A DNA stretch of 8,331 nucleotides from Prevotellaceae bacterium (lineage in GTDB: Bacteria > Bacteroidota > Bacteroidia > Bacteroidales > Bacteroidaceae). The notes under the pieces were generated by a model. The model searched no databases. It was not told the origin of the DNA and saw only the letters and a program-made list of their open reading frames with translations. The position numbers were made by a program, and so were the translations under genes. This document shows, one piece after another, positions 1-6,243 of the stretch. Position 1 is the first letter of the stretch. Every line of letters begins with the position of its first letter. Where the stretch lies: positions 1 through 8,331 of the forward strand of contig JAFLUS010000071.1 of assembly GCA_022508685.1 (NCBI GenBank). Reading direction: 5' to 3'.

Positions 1-2
1 AA

Positions 3-45
3 ATTGAACTGAAGTGCACTTCAGATTGAACGAAAGTGCACTCCA
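3..45. repeat. Two tandem palindromic 21-mers, operator-like
   Basis: Two 21-base copies lie end to end with a 22-base period (3-23 and 25-45), matching at 18 of 21 positions. Each starts ATTGAAC and contains AAGTGCACT. Copy 1 holds a perfect 16-bp palindrome, CTGAAGTGCACTTCAG, at 9-24; copy 2 keeps only the inner 8-bp palindrome AGTGCACT at 35-42. A period of about two helical turns and dyad symmetry suit paired sites for a dimeric DNA-binding protein. The unit touches the left edge, so further copies may lie outside. The regulated gene would probably also be outside, because the only neighbour inside ends at 207 pointing toward this site. The repeat is seen directly; the operator role is inference. 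Confidence 0.6.
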
Positions 46-82
46 AATTTTGAGTTTGTAGAGTCTTGATTGTCAGCGAGTT

Positions 83-158
83 AAAAAACCGCCAATTTTA
101 ACACTTAAATGTTAATTTTAACACTGGTTGTTAAAGGAATTTAACATTTTTCGGCGGT
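83..158 (-). terminator. Probable terminator of the phosphatase transcript
   Basis: Read leftward, ACCGCC (158-153) and GGCGGT (93-88) are complementary and the second arm runs into six T residues (88-83, the first being its last paired base). The 59-base interval contains smaller TTAACA/TGTTAA hairpins, so the whole could fold as a branched structure ending in a U tract. It lies about 50-125 bases beyond the stop of the phosphatase gene. The long interior makes this weaker than a simple hairpin terminator, and part of the structure may have another role. Confidence 0.4.
94..146. repeat. Cluster of five TTAACA half-sites in alternating orientation
   Basis: TTAACA occurs at 98-103, 118-123 and 141-146, and its complement TGTTAA at 110-115 and 129-134. 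A 12-base direct repeat, AATTTTAACACT, sits at 94-105 and 114-125 (period 20). TGTTAAA at 129-135 and TTTAACA at 140-146 form a 7-bp inverted repeat with a 4-base loop. On the minus strand these could be hairpins in the 3' trailer of the phosphatase transcript. As DNA they could be protein-binding sites. The sequence alone does not decide between the two. Confidence 0.5.
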
Positions 159-206
159 CGTTATTCTGCTGTCCTACCTTGACGCGCACGTTATCTGTTT
201 CTTGCT

Positions 207-1586
207 TCAATGCTGCCGTGTGCGTTCGGGATGTCGGCGGAGGTAGTCGGCGATGCGGTCGGCATATTGGCGGTCCTTGCGGTTGTGGGGACGCGGAGTG
301 TAGTCCATGCGTTCGGGAATGTGGGTGCCGTGGTCGAGGATGGTGGGGGTGGTGCTGCCGGAGGGTTTGACGATGAGGAGGGAGTCGTAGAGGTGGTGGT
401 CGTCGGCGGTGTAGACGGCGAGGGCGAGGGTGTCGCGACTGATGCGGATGTGCTGGTAGTAGCGGTCGGCGATGCCGAATTTGTCGAAGCGGTCGTCGAA
501 CTCGATGCGGTAGTGCTTGGGTGAGCAGTGGCTGACGGTGTAGACGGGGGTGGTGGGGGTGCCGTCGTCGCGGTGGTGGGTCATGCGGGCGTAGGCGTGT
601 TCGTGTCCTTGCAGGATGAGGTCGACGCCGTGGGTGCGGGCAACGCCGTCGAACAGCCAGCGTTGCAGCAGGTTGTTGTTGCCTTTGACGGAGTGGAGGG
701 GGTGGTGGACGACGAGGATTTTCCAGCGTGCGGTGCTGCGTTCTAACTGTTCCGTGAGCCAACGGCGCTGGGTGAGGAGGTAGGGCAGTTCGCGGTTGCT
801 GTCGAGCAGAAAGAATTGGGCGTCGGCGTAGCGGAGGGTGTAGAGGTGGTTGTCGCCGAGGGCGGACTGCTGGAAGTAGGAGAAGACGAGGGAGAAGCGG
901 CGTTCGACGTGTCCGACGATGCCTTTGAGGTAGTCGTGGTTGCCGGTGGCGCAGAGCACGGGGAGGGTTTGCCCGATGGAGTCGAGGGTGCGGAAGGTTT
1001 CTGCCCAGTGTTGGTCGGTGGGGCGTTCGGTGAGGTCGCCTCCGCAGACGAGGAATTCGGTGCGTGGATGCCGTTGGCATGCCTGTCGCAGCAGTCGGTT
1101 GGCGACGCCGTGGATGGTGTCTTGCACGTCGCCGACGTAGAGGAATTCGAATGGGCGGGAGCCGCTTGGCGGTGTGCTGAACGTGTGCCATGCCGACGCG
1201 AGGCTGTCGGTGACGACGCGATAGCGGTAGCGGGTGGCGGGTTGCAGGTGGGGCAGTCGGGCGACGTAGTAGGCGGCACGTCCGTTGCGCGAGACGAAGG
1301 TTTCGCCGTGGGCGTCGATGCGTCGGCGAAGGGTGCTGTCGGCGGTTTCCAAGTCGACGTGCGAGGGTCGGACTTCTTCGCCGCATTGCCAACTGACGTT
1401 GCGCGAAAGGGCGGTGCTGTCGCCGAAGGTGAGCAGGATGCGTCCGGGGGCGGGCAGTCCGCGATAGGGCATTTCGGGTTCGTTATGGAACCACACGCGC
1501 CACCTCGCTGCCGTGAGCACGCCTGCGGCTGCCACGATGGCGAGGAGGACGATGCCCAGTGTTTTTTTTCGTTTCTTTCGTTTCAT
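207..1586 (-). CDS. Membrane-anchored purple-acid-phosphatase-like metallophosphoesterase
   Basis: Encodes 459 aa. A lysine/arginine-rich start (residues 1-8) precedes one hydrophobic segment (about 9-27) with no lipobox cysteine, so the protein is probably a signal-anchored enzyme facing the periplasm. Residues about 45-138 resemble the fibronectin-like N-terminal domain of purple acid phosphatases, including the PATRYRYRV strand. The catalytic domain shows the metallophosphoesterase metal-site motifs in order: GDVQD (152-156), GGD (182-184), GNHD (215-218), VVHHP (292-296) and GHEHAY (327-332). All expected metal ligands appear present. It likely hydrolyses a phosphate ester; the substrate cannot be read from sequence. 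The ATG at 1586 is chosen because it directly precedes the basic/hydrophobic anchor and lies about 12 bases after the predicted transcription start. The reading frame stays open far upstream, but that is antisense to the next gene. It diverges from the LtaS-like gene. The C-terminal 25 residues are basic and outside the catalytic fold. Confidence 0.9.
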   Translation of the reverse strand: MKRKKRKKTLGIVLLAIVAAAGVLTAARWRVWFHNEPEMPYRGLPAPGRILLTFGDSTALSRNVSWQCGEEVRPSHVDLETADSTLRRRIDAHGETFVSRNGRAAYYVARLPHLQPATRYRYRVVTDSLASAWHTFSTPPSGSRPFEFLYVGDVQDTIHGVANRLLRQACQRHPRTEFLVCGGDLTERPTDQHWAETFRTLDSIGQTLPVLCATGNHDYLKGIVGHVERRFSLVFSYFQQSALGDNHLYTLRYADAQFFLLDSNRELPYLLTQRRWLTEQLERSTARWKILVVHHPLHSVKGNNNLLQRWLFDGVARTHGVDLILQGHEHAYARMTHHRDDGTPTTPVYTVSHCSPKHYRIEFDDRFDKFGIADRYYQHIRISRDTLALAVYTADDHHLYDSLLIVKPSGSTTPTILDHGTHIPERMDYTPRPHNRKDRQYADRIADYLRRHPERTRQH

Positions 1587-1604
1587 TCTCCGTCGTTTTC
1601 GTTG

Positions 1605-1635
1605 CAAAAGTAGACATAATTTTTCTTCATTCAAA
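1605..1635 (-). promoter_or_regulatory. Bacteroidetes promoter for the phosphatase gene
   Basis: On the minus strand a TTTG box (1635-1632) is followed after exactly 19 bases by TACTTTTG (1612-1605), matching the Bacteroidetes primary sigma consensus TTTG-N19/21-TAnnTTTG. Transcription would begin near 1598, giving a leader of about a dozen bases before the ATG at 1586. The -33 box overlaps the spacer of the opposite promoter. Confidence 0.75.
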
Positions 1636-1653
1636 AGGAAATCCGTAATTTTG
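1622..1653 (+). promoter_or_regulatory. Bacteroidetes promoter for the LtaS-like gene
   Basis: A perfect -7 box TAATTTTG (1646-1653) is preceded by TTTC (1622-1625) at a spacing of 20, a one-mismatch -33 box. Transcription would start near 1660, leaving a leader of about 44 bases before the ATG at 1704. The footprint interlocks with the leftward promoter, so polymerase is unlikely to sit on both at once. Confidence 0.65.
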
Positions 1654-1662
1654 CAGCGTTTT

Positions 1663-1690
1663 TCGGGAAAACTGCCTGTCGTTTTCCCGG
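1663..1690 (+). promoter_or_regulatory. Hairpin at the 5' end of the LtaS-like mRNA
   Basis: CGGGAAAAC (1664-1672) and GTTTTCCCG (1681-1689) form a perfect 9-bp stem with an 8-base loop, extendable by a U-G pair. It starts within a few bases of the predicted transcription start and ends 14 bases before the ATG. No U tract follows, so it is not a terminator. A 5' stabilising or translation-modulating structure is possible. Confidence 0.5.
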
Positions 1691-1703
1691 CTTGCAACTC
1701 TGA

Positions 1704-3716
1704 ATGCGCGTCATGACGAAATGGGATAAATGGAACGTGGTGCTGGCGGCTGTGCGTCGTCCGTTGGGCAATTTCACGGCGTGGCTGTGGAATCTGCTGC
1801 TCGTGTATGTGCTCTACAGCGTCTGCCGGCTGACGTTCATGTGGGTGAACTGGGACAGTTATGCTGCCACGATGACGTTCGGCCATGCCGTGGACTTGCT
1901 GTGGGCTGGGCTGCGGTTCGACACGAGTGCGATTCTCTATACCAATGCGCTCGTCATGTTGCTGCTGATGCTGCCGCTCCACGTGAAGGAACGGCGCGGC
2001 TACTATCGCGTGGTGCGGTGGATATTTGTCGTGGTCAATTCGCTGTGTCTGTACAGCAACCTCATCGACTGCGTGTATTTCCAGTTCACGGGCAAGCGCA
2101 CCACCATCAGCGTGCTGCGGGAGTTCAGCCACGAGGGTGCGGGCAACATGGCGCGCATCTTCGGTGAGCAATTCTTGGCTAACTGGTATCTCGTGCTGCT
2201 GGCTGCCGTGCTGACGTGGGCGTTGTGGAAACTGTTTCGTGCGCCTCGCACTCCGCGCACGTCGGCGCTGCTGCCTTACTACGTGGTCAACGTGCTGCTC
2301 ATCGTGGGCATGGCACCGCTGTTCGTCTTCGGCATGCGGGGCGGCGCCACACATGCCACGCGACCCATTACCATCAGCAATGCCAATCAGTACGTGGACT
2401 TCCCCGCCGAGACGGGCATCGTGCTGAACACGCCTTTCTCCGTCATCCGCACGTTCAACAAGCGTCCCTTCGTCAGTGTGCAGTACATGGGCAGTGATGA
2501 GGCTGAACGCCTGTTTTCGCCCGTCCATCGTGCCGTGCCGGAGGCGCCGTTCCGCAACATGAACGTCGTGGTGTTCATCCTTGAGAGTTTCGGCAAGCAG
2601 CATTTCGGGTTCTACAACGACACGTTGCGTGGCGGCACTTACGAGGGGTTCACGCCGTTCCTCGATTCGCTCTGCCGCAACTGCGCCTACACGTTTGAAT
2701 ATTCCTACTCCAACGGCCGCAAGAGCATAGAGGGGATGCCCTCCGTGCTCAGCGGTCTGCCCAACTATGTCGAACCGCTGTTCCTCACGCCGGCATCGCT
2801 CAACAAGATGTCGGGACTGGCACGCGAACTCGGCAGCCACAAGGGCTACACCACTGCCTTCTTCCACGGCGCAGAAAACGGGTCGATGGGTTTTCAGGCG
2901 TTCGCCAACGCCACAGGTTTTCAGCGCTACTACGGCCGCACGGAGTACAACCGCGACCCCAACTATCGGGGCGACGACGACTTCGACGGCACGTGGGCCA
3001 TCTGGGACGAAGAATTTCTTCAATATTTCTGCGACGAAATGTCGCGGATGTCTACGCCCTTCATGACGGCCGTCTTCACCGCCACTTCGCACACGCCCTT
3101 TGCCTTGCCCGACCGCTACAAAGGCAAGTTCCCCGAAGGGCGGCACCGCATTCAGCGTTGTGTGGCATACAGCGACCACGCCATGCGCCAGTTCTTCCGC
3201 AAGGCAAGTCGGCAGCCGTGGTTCTCCAACACGCTGTTCGTCATTACCGCCGACCACGTCAGCGGACAGGTAGACCCCGTGCATCAGACGACGCTCGGGC
3301 ACTACAGCGTGCCGATTATTCTCTATGCGCCCGGTCATCCCGAACTGCACGGCTACGACCGCGACCGCGTGGTCGAACAGACCGACATCATGCCCACGGT
3401 GCTGTCCTATCTGAATTACGACAAACCCTACGTCGCCTTCGGCAACGACATGCTCACGACGCCGCCCGACAGCACGTTTGCGCTCCACTGGGTGCCCGAG
3501 TTCGACGGCTATGAATATGTCGAGGGCAACTATCTGCTGCAGTTCGACGGCACGCGGACGACGGCTGTCTACCGTTACCGCACCGACCCCATGCTGCGTG
3601 AAAACCTGCTGCACGTGCTCCCTGCCGACAGCATTGCGCTGCCGGAGCGCCGCATGAAGGCCGTCATTCAGCAATATATGCAACGCATGAATGACGACCA
3701 ACTCACGGTGGAGTAG
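1704..3716 (+). CDS. LtaS-like sulfatase-fold phosphotransferase, five TM segments
   Basis: Encodes 670 aa. The N-terminal half-module has five predicted membrane segments (about 27-47, 76-93, 104-125, 158-178 and 190-210). It is followed by an extracytoplasmic sulfatase-superfamily domain from about 285 to 610. This is the architecture and size of lipoteichoic acid synthase-type enzymes, which transfer phosphoglycerol or phosphoethanolamine groups to envelope glycans. Visible active-site motifs are VVFILESFGK (metal ligand Glu294), NGRKSIEG (Ser341 at the nucleophile position, where Gram-positive LtaS has Thr), TATSHTPF (His463), TADHVSG (Asp517, His518) and GHYSVPIILYAPG (from 532). Known family logic places the domain in the periplasm. 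The acceptor and donor in a Gram-negative lacking lipoteichoic acid are unknown. A second ATG at 1713 (MTKWDKW) is an equally plausible start. The gene has its own promoter, diverges from a phosphatase and is followed by a hairpin terminator. Confidence 0.88.
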   Translation: MRVMTKWDKWNVVLAAVRRPLGNFTAWLWNLLLVYVLYSVCRLTFMWVNWDSYAATMTFGHAVDLLWAGLRFDTSAILYTNALVMLLLMLPLHVKERRGYYRVVRWIFVVVNSLCLYSNLIDCVYFQFTGKRTTISVLREFSHEGAGNMARIFGEQFLANWYLVLLAAVLTWALWKLFRAPRTPRTSALLPYYVVNVLLIVGMAPLFVFGMRGGATHATRPITISNANQYVDFPAETGIVLNTPFSVIRTFNKRPFVSVQYMGSDEAERLFSPVHRAVPEAPFRNMNVVVFILESFGKQHFGFYNDTLRGGTYEGFTPFLDSLCRNCAYTFEYSYSNGRKSIEGMPSVLSGLPNYVEPLFLTPASLNKMSGLARELGSHKGYTTAFFHGAENGSMGFQAFANATGFQRYYGRTEYNRDPNYRGDDDFDGTWAIWDEEFLQYFCDEMSRMSTPFMTAVFTATSHTPFALPDRYKGKFPEGRHRIQRCVAYSDHAMRQFFRKASRQPWFSNTLFVITADHVSGQVDPVHQTTLGHYSVPIILYAPGHPELHGYDRDRVVEQTDIMPTVLSYLNYDKPYVAFGNDMLTTPPDSTFALHWVPEFDGYEYVEGNYLLQFDGTRTTAVYRYRTDPMLRENLLHVLPADSIALPERRMKAVIQQYMQRMNDDQLTVE

Positions 3717-3744
3717 TCGCGAGAGATAAAAGTAAAAGAATGGG

Positions 3745-3777
3745 AGCCGGTTATTCGTCGAGATAACCGGCTTTCTT
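3745..3777. terminator. Convergent, probably bidirectional hairpin terminator
   Basis: AGCCGGTTAT (3745-3754) pairs perfectly with ATAACCGGCT (3763-3772) around an 8-base loop. On the plus strand the stem runs into CTTTCTT, suitable for ending the LtaS-like transcript 28 bases after its stop. On the minus strand it is followed by CCCATTCTTTTACTTTTA, a looser U-rich tail that could end the operon. The right arm and loop are the last codons of the DUF3109 gene (GYLDE), and the left arm contains its stop codon. Confidence 0.75.
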
Positions 3778-4338
3778 CAGTTCGCGTGCCACGGTGCAGC
3801 ACTCGTCGTACCACTCACGTCCGAAGGCGCGGATGAGCGGTTCGCGCAGAAACTGGTAGAGCGGGAGGTTCTGACGCCGTCCGAGTTCACAGGCGCAACG
3901 GCAAATGTCCCAGCGGTGGTAGTTGACGGCCGTCATGTCGCCCACGCTGCTGAGGCGGACGGGATAGAGCGCACACGAAATCGGCTTCTGAATGTCGAGC
4001 CGCCCTTCACGCTGTGCGCGGTCGATGGCGCAGAGCGTGGTGCCGTCGGCATGGCGGACGGCGAACACGCAGTCGCGGTTGTTGACGATGGACGTGACGA
4101 ACTGGCCGTCGCGGTCGATGTAGACCACGCCGTTGCTGTCGATTTCGGCTTGCGCCTCGGGCGTGAGTTCGGAGCGGAGCACTTCTGCCGCTTCTTCGAG
4201 TCCGGCAATTTCGTCCATGTCGACGGGTGCGCCTGCGTCGCCTTCCACGCAGCAGGCTCCGCGACAGGAGGTGAGGTCGCAGCAAAAGGATTCGCGGAAA
4301 AGGTCGAGGCTGACCAGCGTGTCGAGAATTTCTACCAT
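3751..4338 (-). CDS. DUF3109 family cysteine-rich protein
   Basis: Encodes 195 aa and resembles the DUF3109 family, which is common in Bacteroidetes and of unknown function. It is notable for 13 cysteines: C19 C20, C25, C29 C30 (a CCx4Cx3CC cluster), C90, C103, C122 (in the ISCALYPVR motif), C146, C148, C150 (CRCAC) and C180 C181. This pattern recalls the CxxCxxCC putative zinc- or iron-chelating proteins, so bound metal or an iron-sulfur centre is a reasonable inference. There is no signal peptide or membrane segment, so it is probably cytoplasmic. The start is set at the ATG at 4338, where family similarity begins; a GTG 13 codons upstream would overlap the preceding transporter gene. It sits 22 bases after the transporter stop and is the last gene of the operon. 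Confidence 0.85.
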   Translation of the reverse strand: MVEILDTLVSLDLFRESFCCDLTSCRGACCVEGDAGAPVDMDEIAGLEEAAEVLRSELTPEAQAEIDSNGVVYIDRDGQFVTSIVNNRDCVFAVRHADGTTLCAIDRAQREGRLDIQKPISCALYPVRLSSVGDMTAVNYHRWDICRCACELGRRQNLPLYQFLREPLIRAFGREWYDECCTVARELKKAGYLDE

Positions 4339-4360
4339 AGGAATGTGGGAATGAAAAAGG

Positions 4361-5308
4361 TTACTTTCTTGCAGCACGTTTCATGTCGCTGCGGCTCTTG
4401 CTCTGCGTCACCAACCACACGCCGCTGAAGACGAGCAGCATGGCGAGGGCTTGCGTCCGACCGAAAAAGGCGACGCCGGCAACGACGCTGACGATGCACG
4501 CCACGGTGGGTTGCACGTAGTTGTACATGGCGACGATGGTGGGGCGGAGGTGTTTCTGCCCTTGCATCATGAGGAGATAGGCGAAGAAGGTTCCGCCGAT
4601 GACGACGAATGCCGTTTCCATCCACACGCGGCTGTCGATGCTCGCCCATGGCAGCGCCGTCATGCGTTGCATCGACAGCGGCGCAATGACGAGGGTGGCG
4701 TAGGTCGTCATCCATTTCATGCAGGTGATGACGGAGTAGCGCTGAATGAGATGCTTGAACAGCGTCAGGTAGACGGCGAAACTGCACTGCGCAAACAGGC
4801 ACAGCAGGTCGCCCGGCAGTGCACTGGCAGCGGCATGGCTCGCAGACGGCTGCGAGGCGGTGACGAGAATGCAGGCACCGGTGCAGCCGAGTGCGACACC
4901 GACGACTTTCTTTCCCGTCACGGGTTCGCGCAGAAAGACTGCGGCAAGAATGAGGGTGATGATAGGCAGCGTGGTCGTGACGATGCTGGCGTTCACGGGC
5001 GACGTCATCGACAGCCCGATGGTGTAGCAGCACTGGTTGCAGACGATGCCGAGCAGGGCTGCAAAGAAGAGTCGCAGCCGGTCGCGCGGCTGTATGGCTT
5101 CGCGGGCGGTGAAGAGCGATGCCAGCCAGAAGCACAGGGCACCGCCGCTGACGCGCAGCGTCACCATTTCCAGTCCGCCCACGCCGTGCGTCATGGCGTG
5201 CTTGCCGAGCGGCGCCATGAGTCCCCAAATGGCACAGGCGCCGAACATGCAGAGGTGGGCGCCCCAGTGGCGGTCACCAGAAACGGCGTTGTTCTTCGTT
5301 GTATTCAT
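4361..5308 (-). CDS. EamA/DMT-superfamily transporter
   Basis: Encodes 315 aa with ten predicted membrane helices in two EamA repeats: about 16-34, 47-67, 78-98, 105-125 and 134-151, then 166-185, 193-211, 229-248, 256-280 and 287-302. Family hallmarks are AIWGLMAPLGK in helix 1, SPVNASIVTTTLPIITL followed by FLREPVTGKK in the first repeat, and MYNYVQPTVACIVSVV in the second. Members export or import small metabolites such as amino acids, nucleobases or sugar derivatives; this substrate cannot be predicted. The ATG at 5308 gives a normal N terminus ahead of helix 1 but overlaps the end of the DUF4250 gene by 35 bases. The next Met would remove part of helix 1. The C terminus is strongly basic (KRAARK), consistent with a cytoplasmic end. 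Confidence 0.88.
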   Translation of the reverse strand: MNTTKNNAVSGDRHWGAHLCMFGACAIWGLMAPLGKHAMTHGVGGLEMVTLRVSGGALCFWLASLFTAREAIQPRDRLRLFFAALLGIVCNQCCYTIGLSMTSPVNASIVTTTLPIITLILAAVFLREPVTGKKVVGVALGCTGACILVTASQPSASHAAASALPGDLLCLFAQCSFAVYLTLFKHLIQRYSVITCMKWMTTYATLVIAPLSMQRMTALPWASIDSRVWMETAFVVIGGTFFAYLLMMQGQKHLRPTIVAMYNYVQPTVACIVSVVAGVAFFGRTQALAMLLVFSGVWLVTQSKSRSDMKRAARK

Positions 5309-5453
5309 AACCGGCAGCGGCAAGTTGCTGACAAAGTTCGTCGCGCGAGACGGAGAGGTCGTCGCACAGTTGTTCGAGCGAATCGTATTGGTCGCGCAGT
5401 TTCATGTTGACGACGCTCAGCAGCATCGTCGGGTCGGTGGGAAGTTCGTTCAT
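5274..5453 (-). CDS. DUF4250 family small protein (59 aa)
   Basis: A 59-codon gene that is easy to miss because of its size. It starts at ATG 5453, 13 bases after the GT2 stop, and ends with TGA at 5274-5276. The protein begins MNELPTDPTMLLSVVNMKLR and ends GYEYNEEQRRFW, matching the DUF4250 pattern (PxDPxMLLSxVNxKLRD, then LCxDL and a GYxY end) and the family's usual length of about 55-60 aa. The middle (SLEQLCDDLSVSRDELCQQL) looks like a short helix-turn-helix-type helical pair, but DNA binding is not established. No function is known to me. It overlaps the transporter start by 35 bases, which suggests coupled translation. Confidence 0.85.
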   Translation of the reverse strand: MNELPTDPTMLLSVVNMKLRDQYDSLEQLCDDLSVSRDELCQQLAAAGYEYNEEQRRFW

Positions 5454-5466
5454 GGGAAATCAGTCT

Positions 5467-6243
5467 TTATCGTTTGAACACGGCACGCAGCACAAACCAG
5501 CCGTGCAGCAGCAACGTGCGCAGGCGGCCATAGTGGTGCGCCATGATGCGGTGGCGTTCGCGCAACGATGCGCGGTGGTTCTGCGTGGTCAGCCCTTCGG
5601 CAAGGTAGTCGGTGAGGACGGCGTCGACGCGGAGTGTGGAGCGATGCTGCTCGGATGCCGACTTGAGCACCCGCACACACCAGTCGAAATCTGCCGAAAA
5701 GCGATATTGGAGGTCGTAGGTCGGCACTAACGTGCGCAGCGCGTAGAACGACTGGTGGCACACGCGCATGCCTTGCTGAAAACTCTTCCACTTCAGTCGG
5801 CGTGGCGCCGTCAGCCGGCGGTGGCGCAGAAAGGTGCCGTCGGCGTCGACGATGTCCGTCTCGCCATAGACGACGGCAGGCAGTCGTGCCTCGTCGTCGC
5901 AGGGCAGCGCCGCAGCAATCGTGGCTAACGTGTCGTCGGCGTGCAACGTGTCGCCGGCATTGAGGAACACGATGTATGTGCCTCGTGCACGCGCGATACC
6001 TTTATTGAATGCGTCGTAGAGACCGCTGTCGGGTTCGCTCACCACGCTGATGCTGCGTTGCGGCTGACGTTCGGCATAGGCGCGGGCCAGTTGCAGGGTG
6101 GCGTCGGTGGAGGCGCCGTCCATGATGAGATGCTCGACGGAGTCGCACGTCTGCCGTTCCACGCTCCGCAGCGTGCGTTCCAGCGTCGCTGCCGCGTTGA
6201 ACGTGGCTGTGATGATGGTGAAAGTGGGATTAGGCGTCGGCAT
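5467..6243 (-). CDS. GT2 family glycosyltransferase
   Basis: Encodes 258 aa with a GT-A fold. The nucleotide-binding start FTIITATFNAA (8-18) leads to MDGASTDAT (Asp42, Asp47), SEPDSGLYDAFNKGI (69-83) and FLNAGD (93-98; Asn95-Asp98 at the usual DxD position). CHQSFYAL (162-169) and SADFDWCVRVL (183-193) form the acceptor/catalytic side. This set is typical of small WcaA/WbbD-like GT2 enzymes that add one sugar to a polysaccharide or lipid-linked oligosaccharide. The C terminus (HGWFVLRAVFKR) is amphipathic and basic and may touch the membrane. The ATG at 6243 overlaps the GT4 stop by 14 bases and immediately precedes the conserved first strand. Likely donor: an NDP-sugar; acceptor unknown. 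Confidence 0.9.
   Translation of the reverse strand: MPTPNPTFTIITATFNAAATLERTLRSVERQTCDSVEHLIMDGASTDATLQLARAYAERQPQRSISVVSEPDSGLYDAFNKGIARARGTYIVFLNAGDTLHADDTLATIAAALPCDDEARLPAVVYGETDIVDADGTFLRHRRLTAPRRLKWKSFQQGMRVCHQSFYALRTLVPTYDLQYRFSADFDWCVRVLKSASEQHRSTLRVDAVLTDYLAEGLTTQNHRASLRERHRIMAHHYGRLRTLLLHGWFVLRAVFKR

Noticed and set aside
3..45. Possible end of a CRISPR array.
   Set aside because: The two units abut with only one base between them, so there are no spacers, and no cas gene is nearby.
118..1392. A 424-codon minus-strand frame overlapping the phosphatase gene, rich in Arg, Pro and His.
   Set aside because: The composition is that of an out-of-frame reading of GC-rich DNA, and it shows no domain. 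The overlapping frame has the full set of metallophosphoesterase motifs.
1587..3701. An open reading frame of about 700 codons antisense to the LtaS-like gene, in frame with the phosphatase gene.
   Set aside because: Its codons align exactly with the sense codons, so stops would need sense TTA, CTA or TCA, which GC-rich genes avoid. The translation is low in recognisable motifs, and the phosphatase has its own promoter and signal anchor at 1586.
4451..5410. A 319-codon plus-strand frame opposite the transporter.
   Set aside because: A shadow of the ten-helix EamA gene; it is rich in Gly, Ala, Arg and Asp with no membrane segments or motifs.
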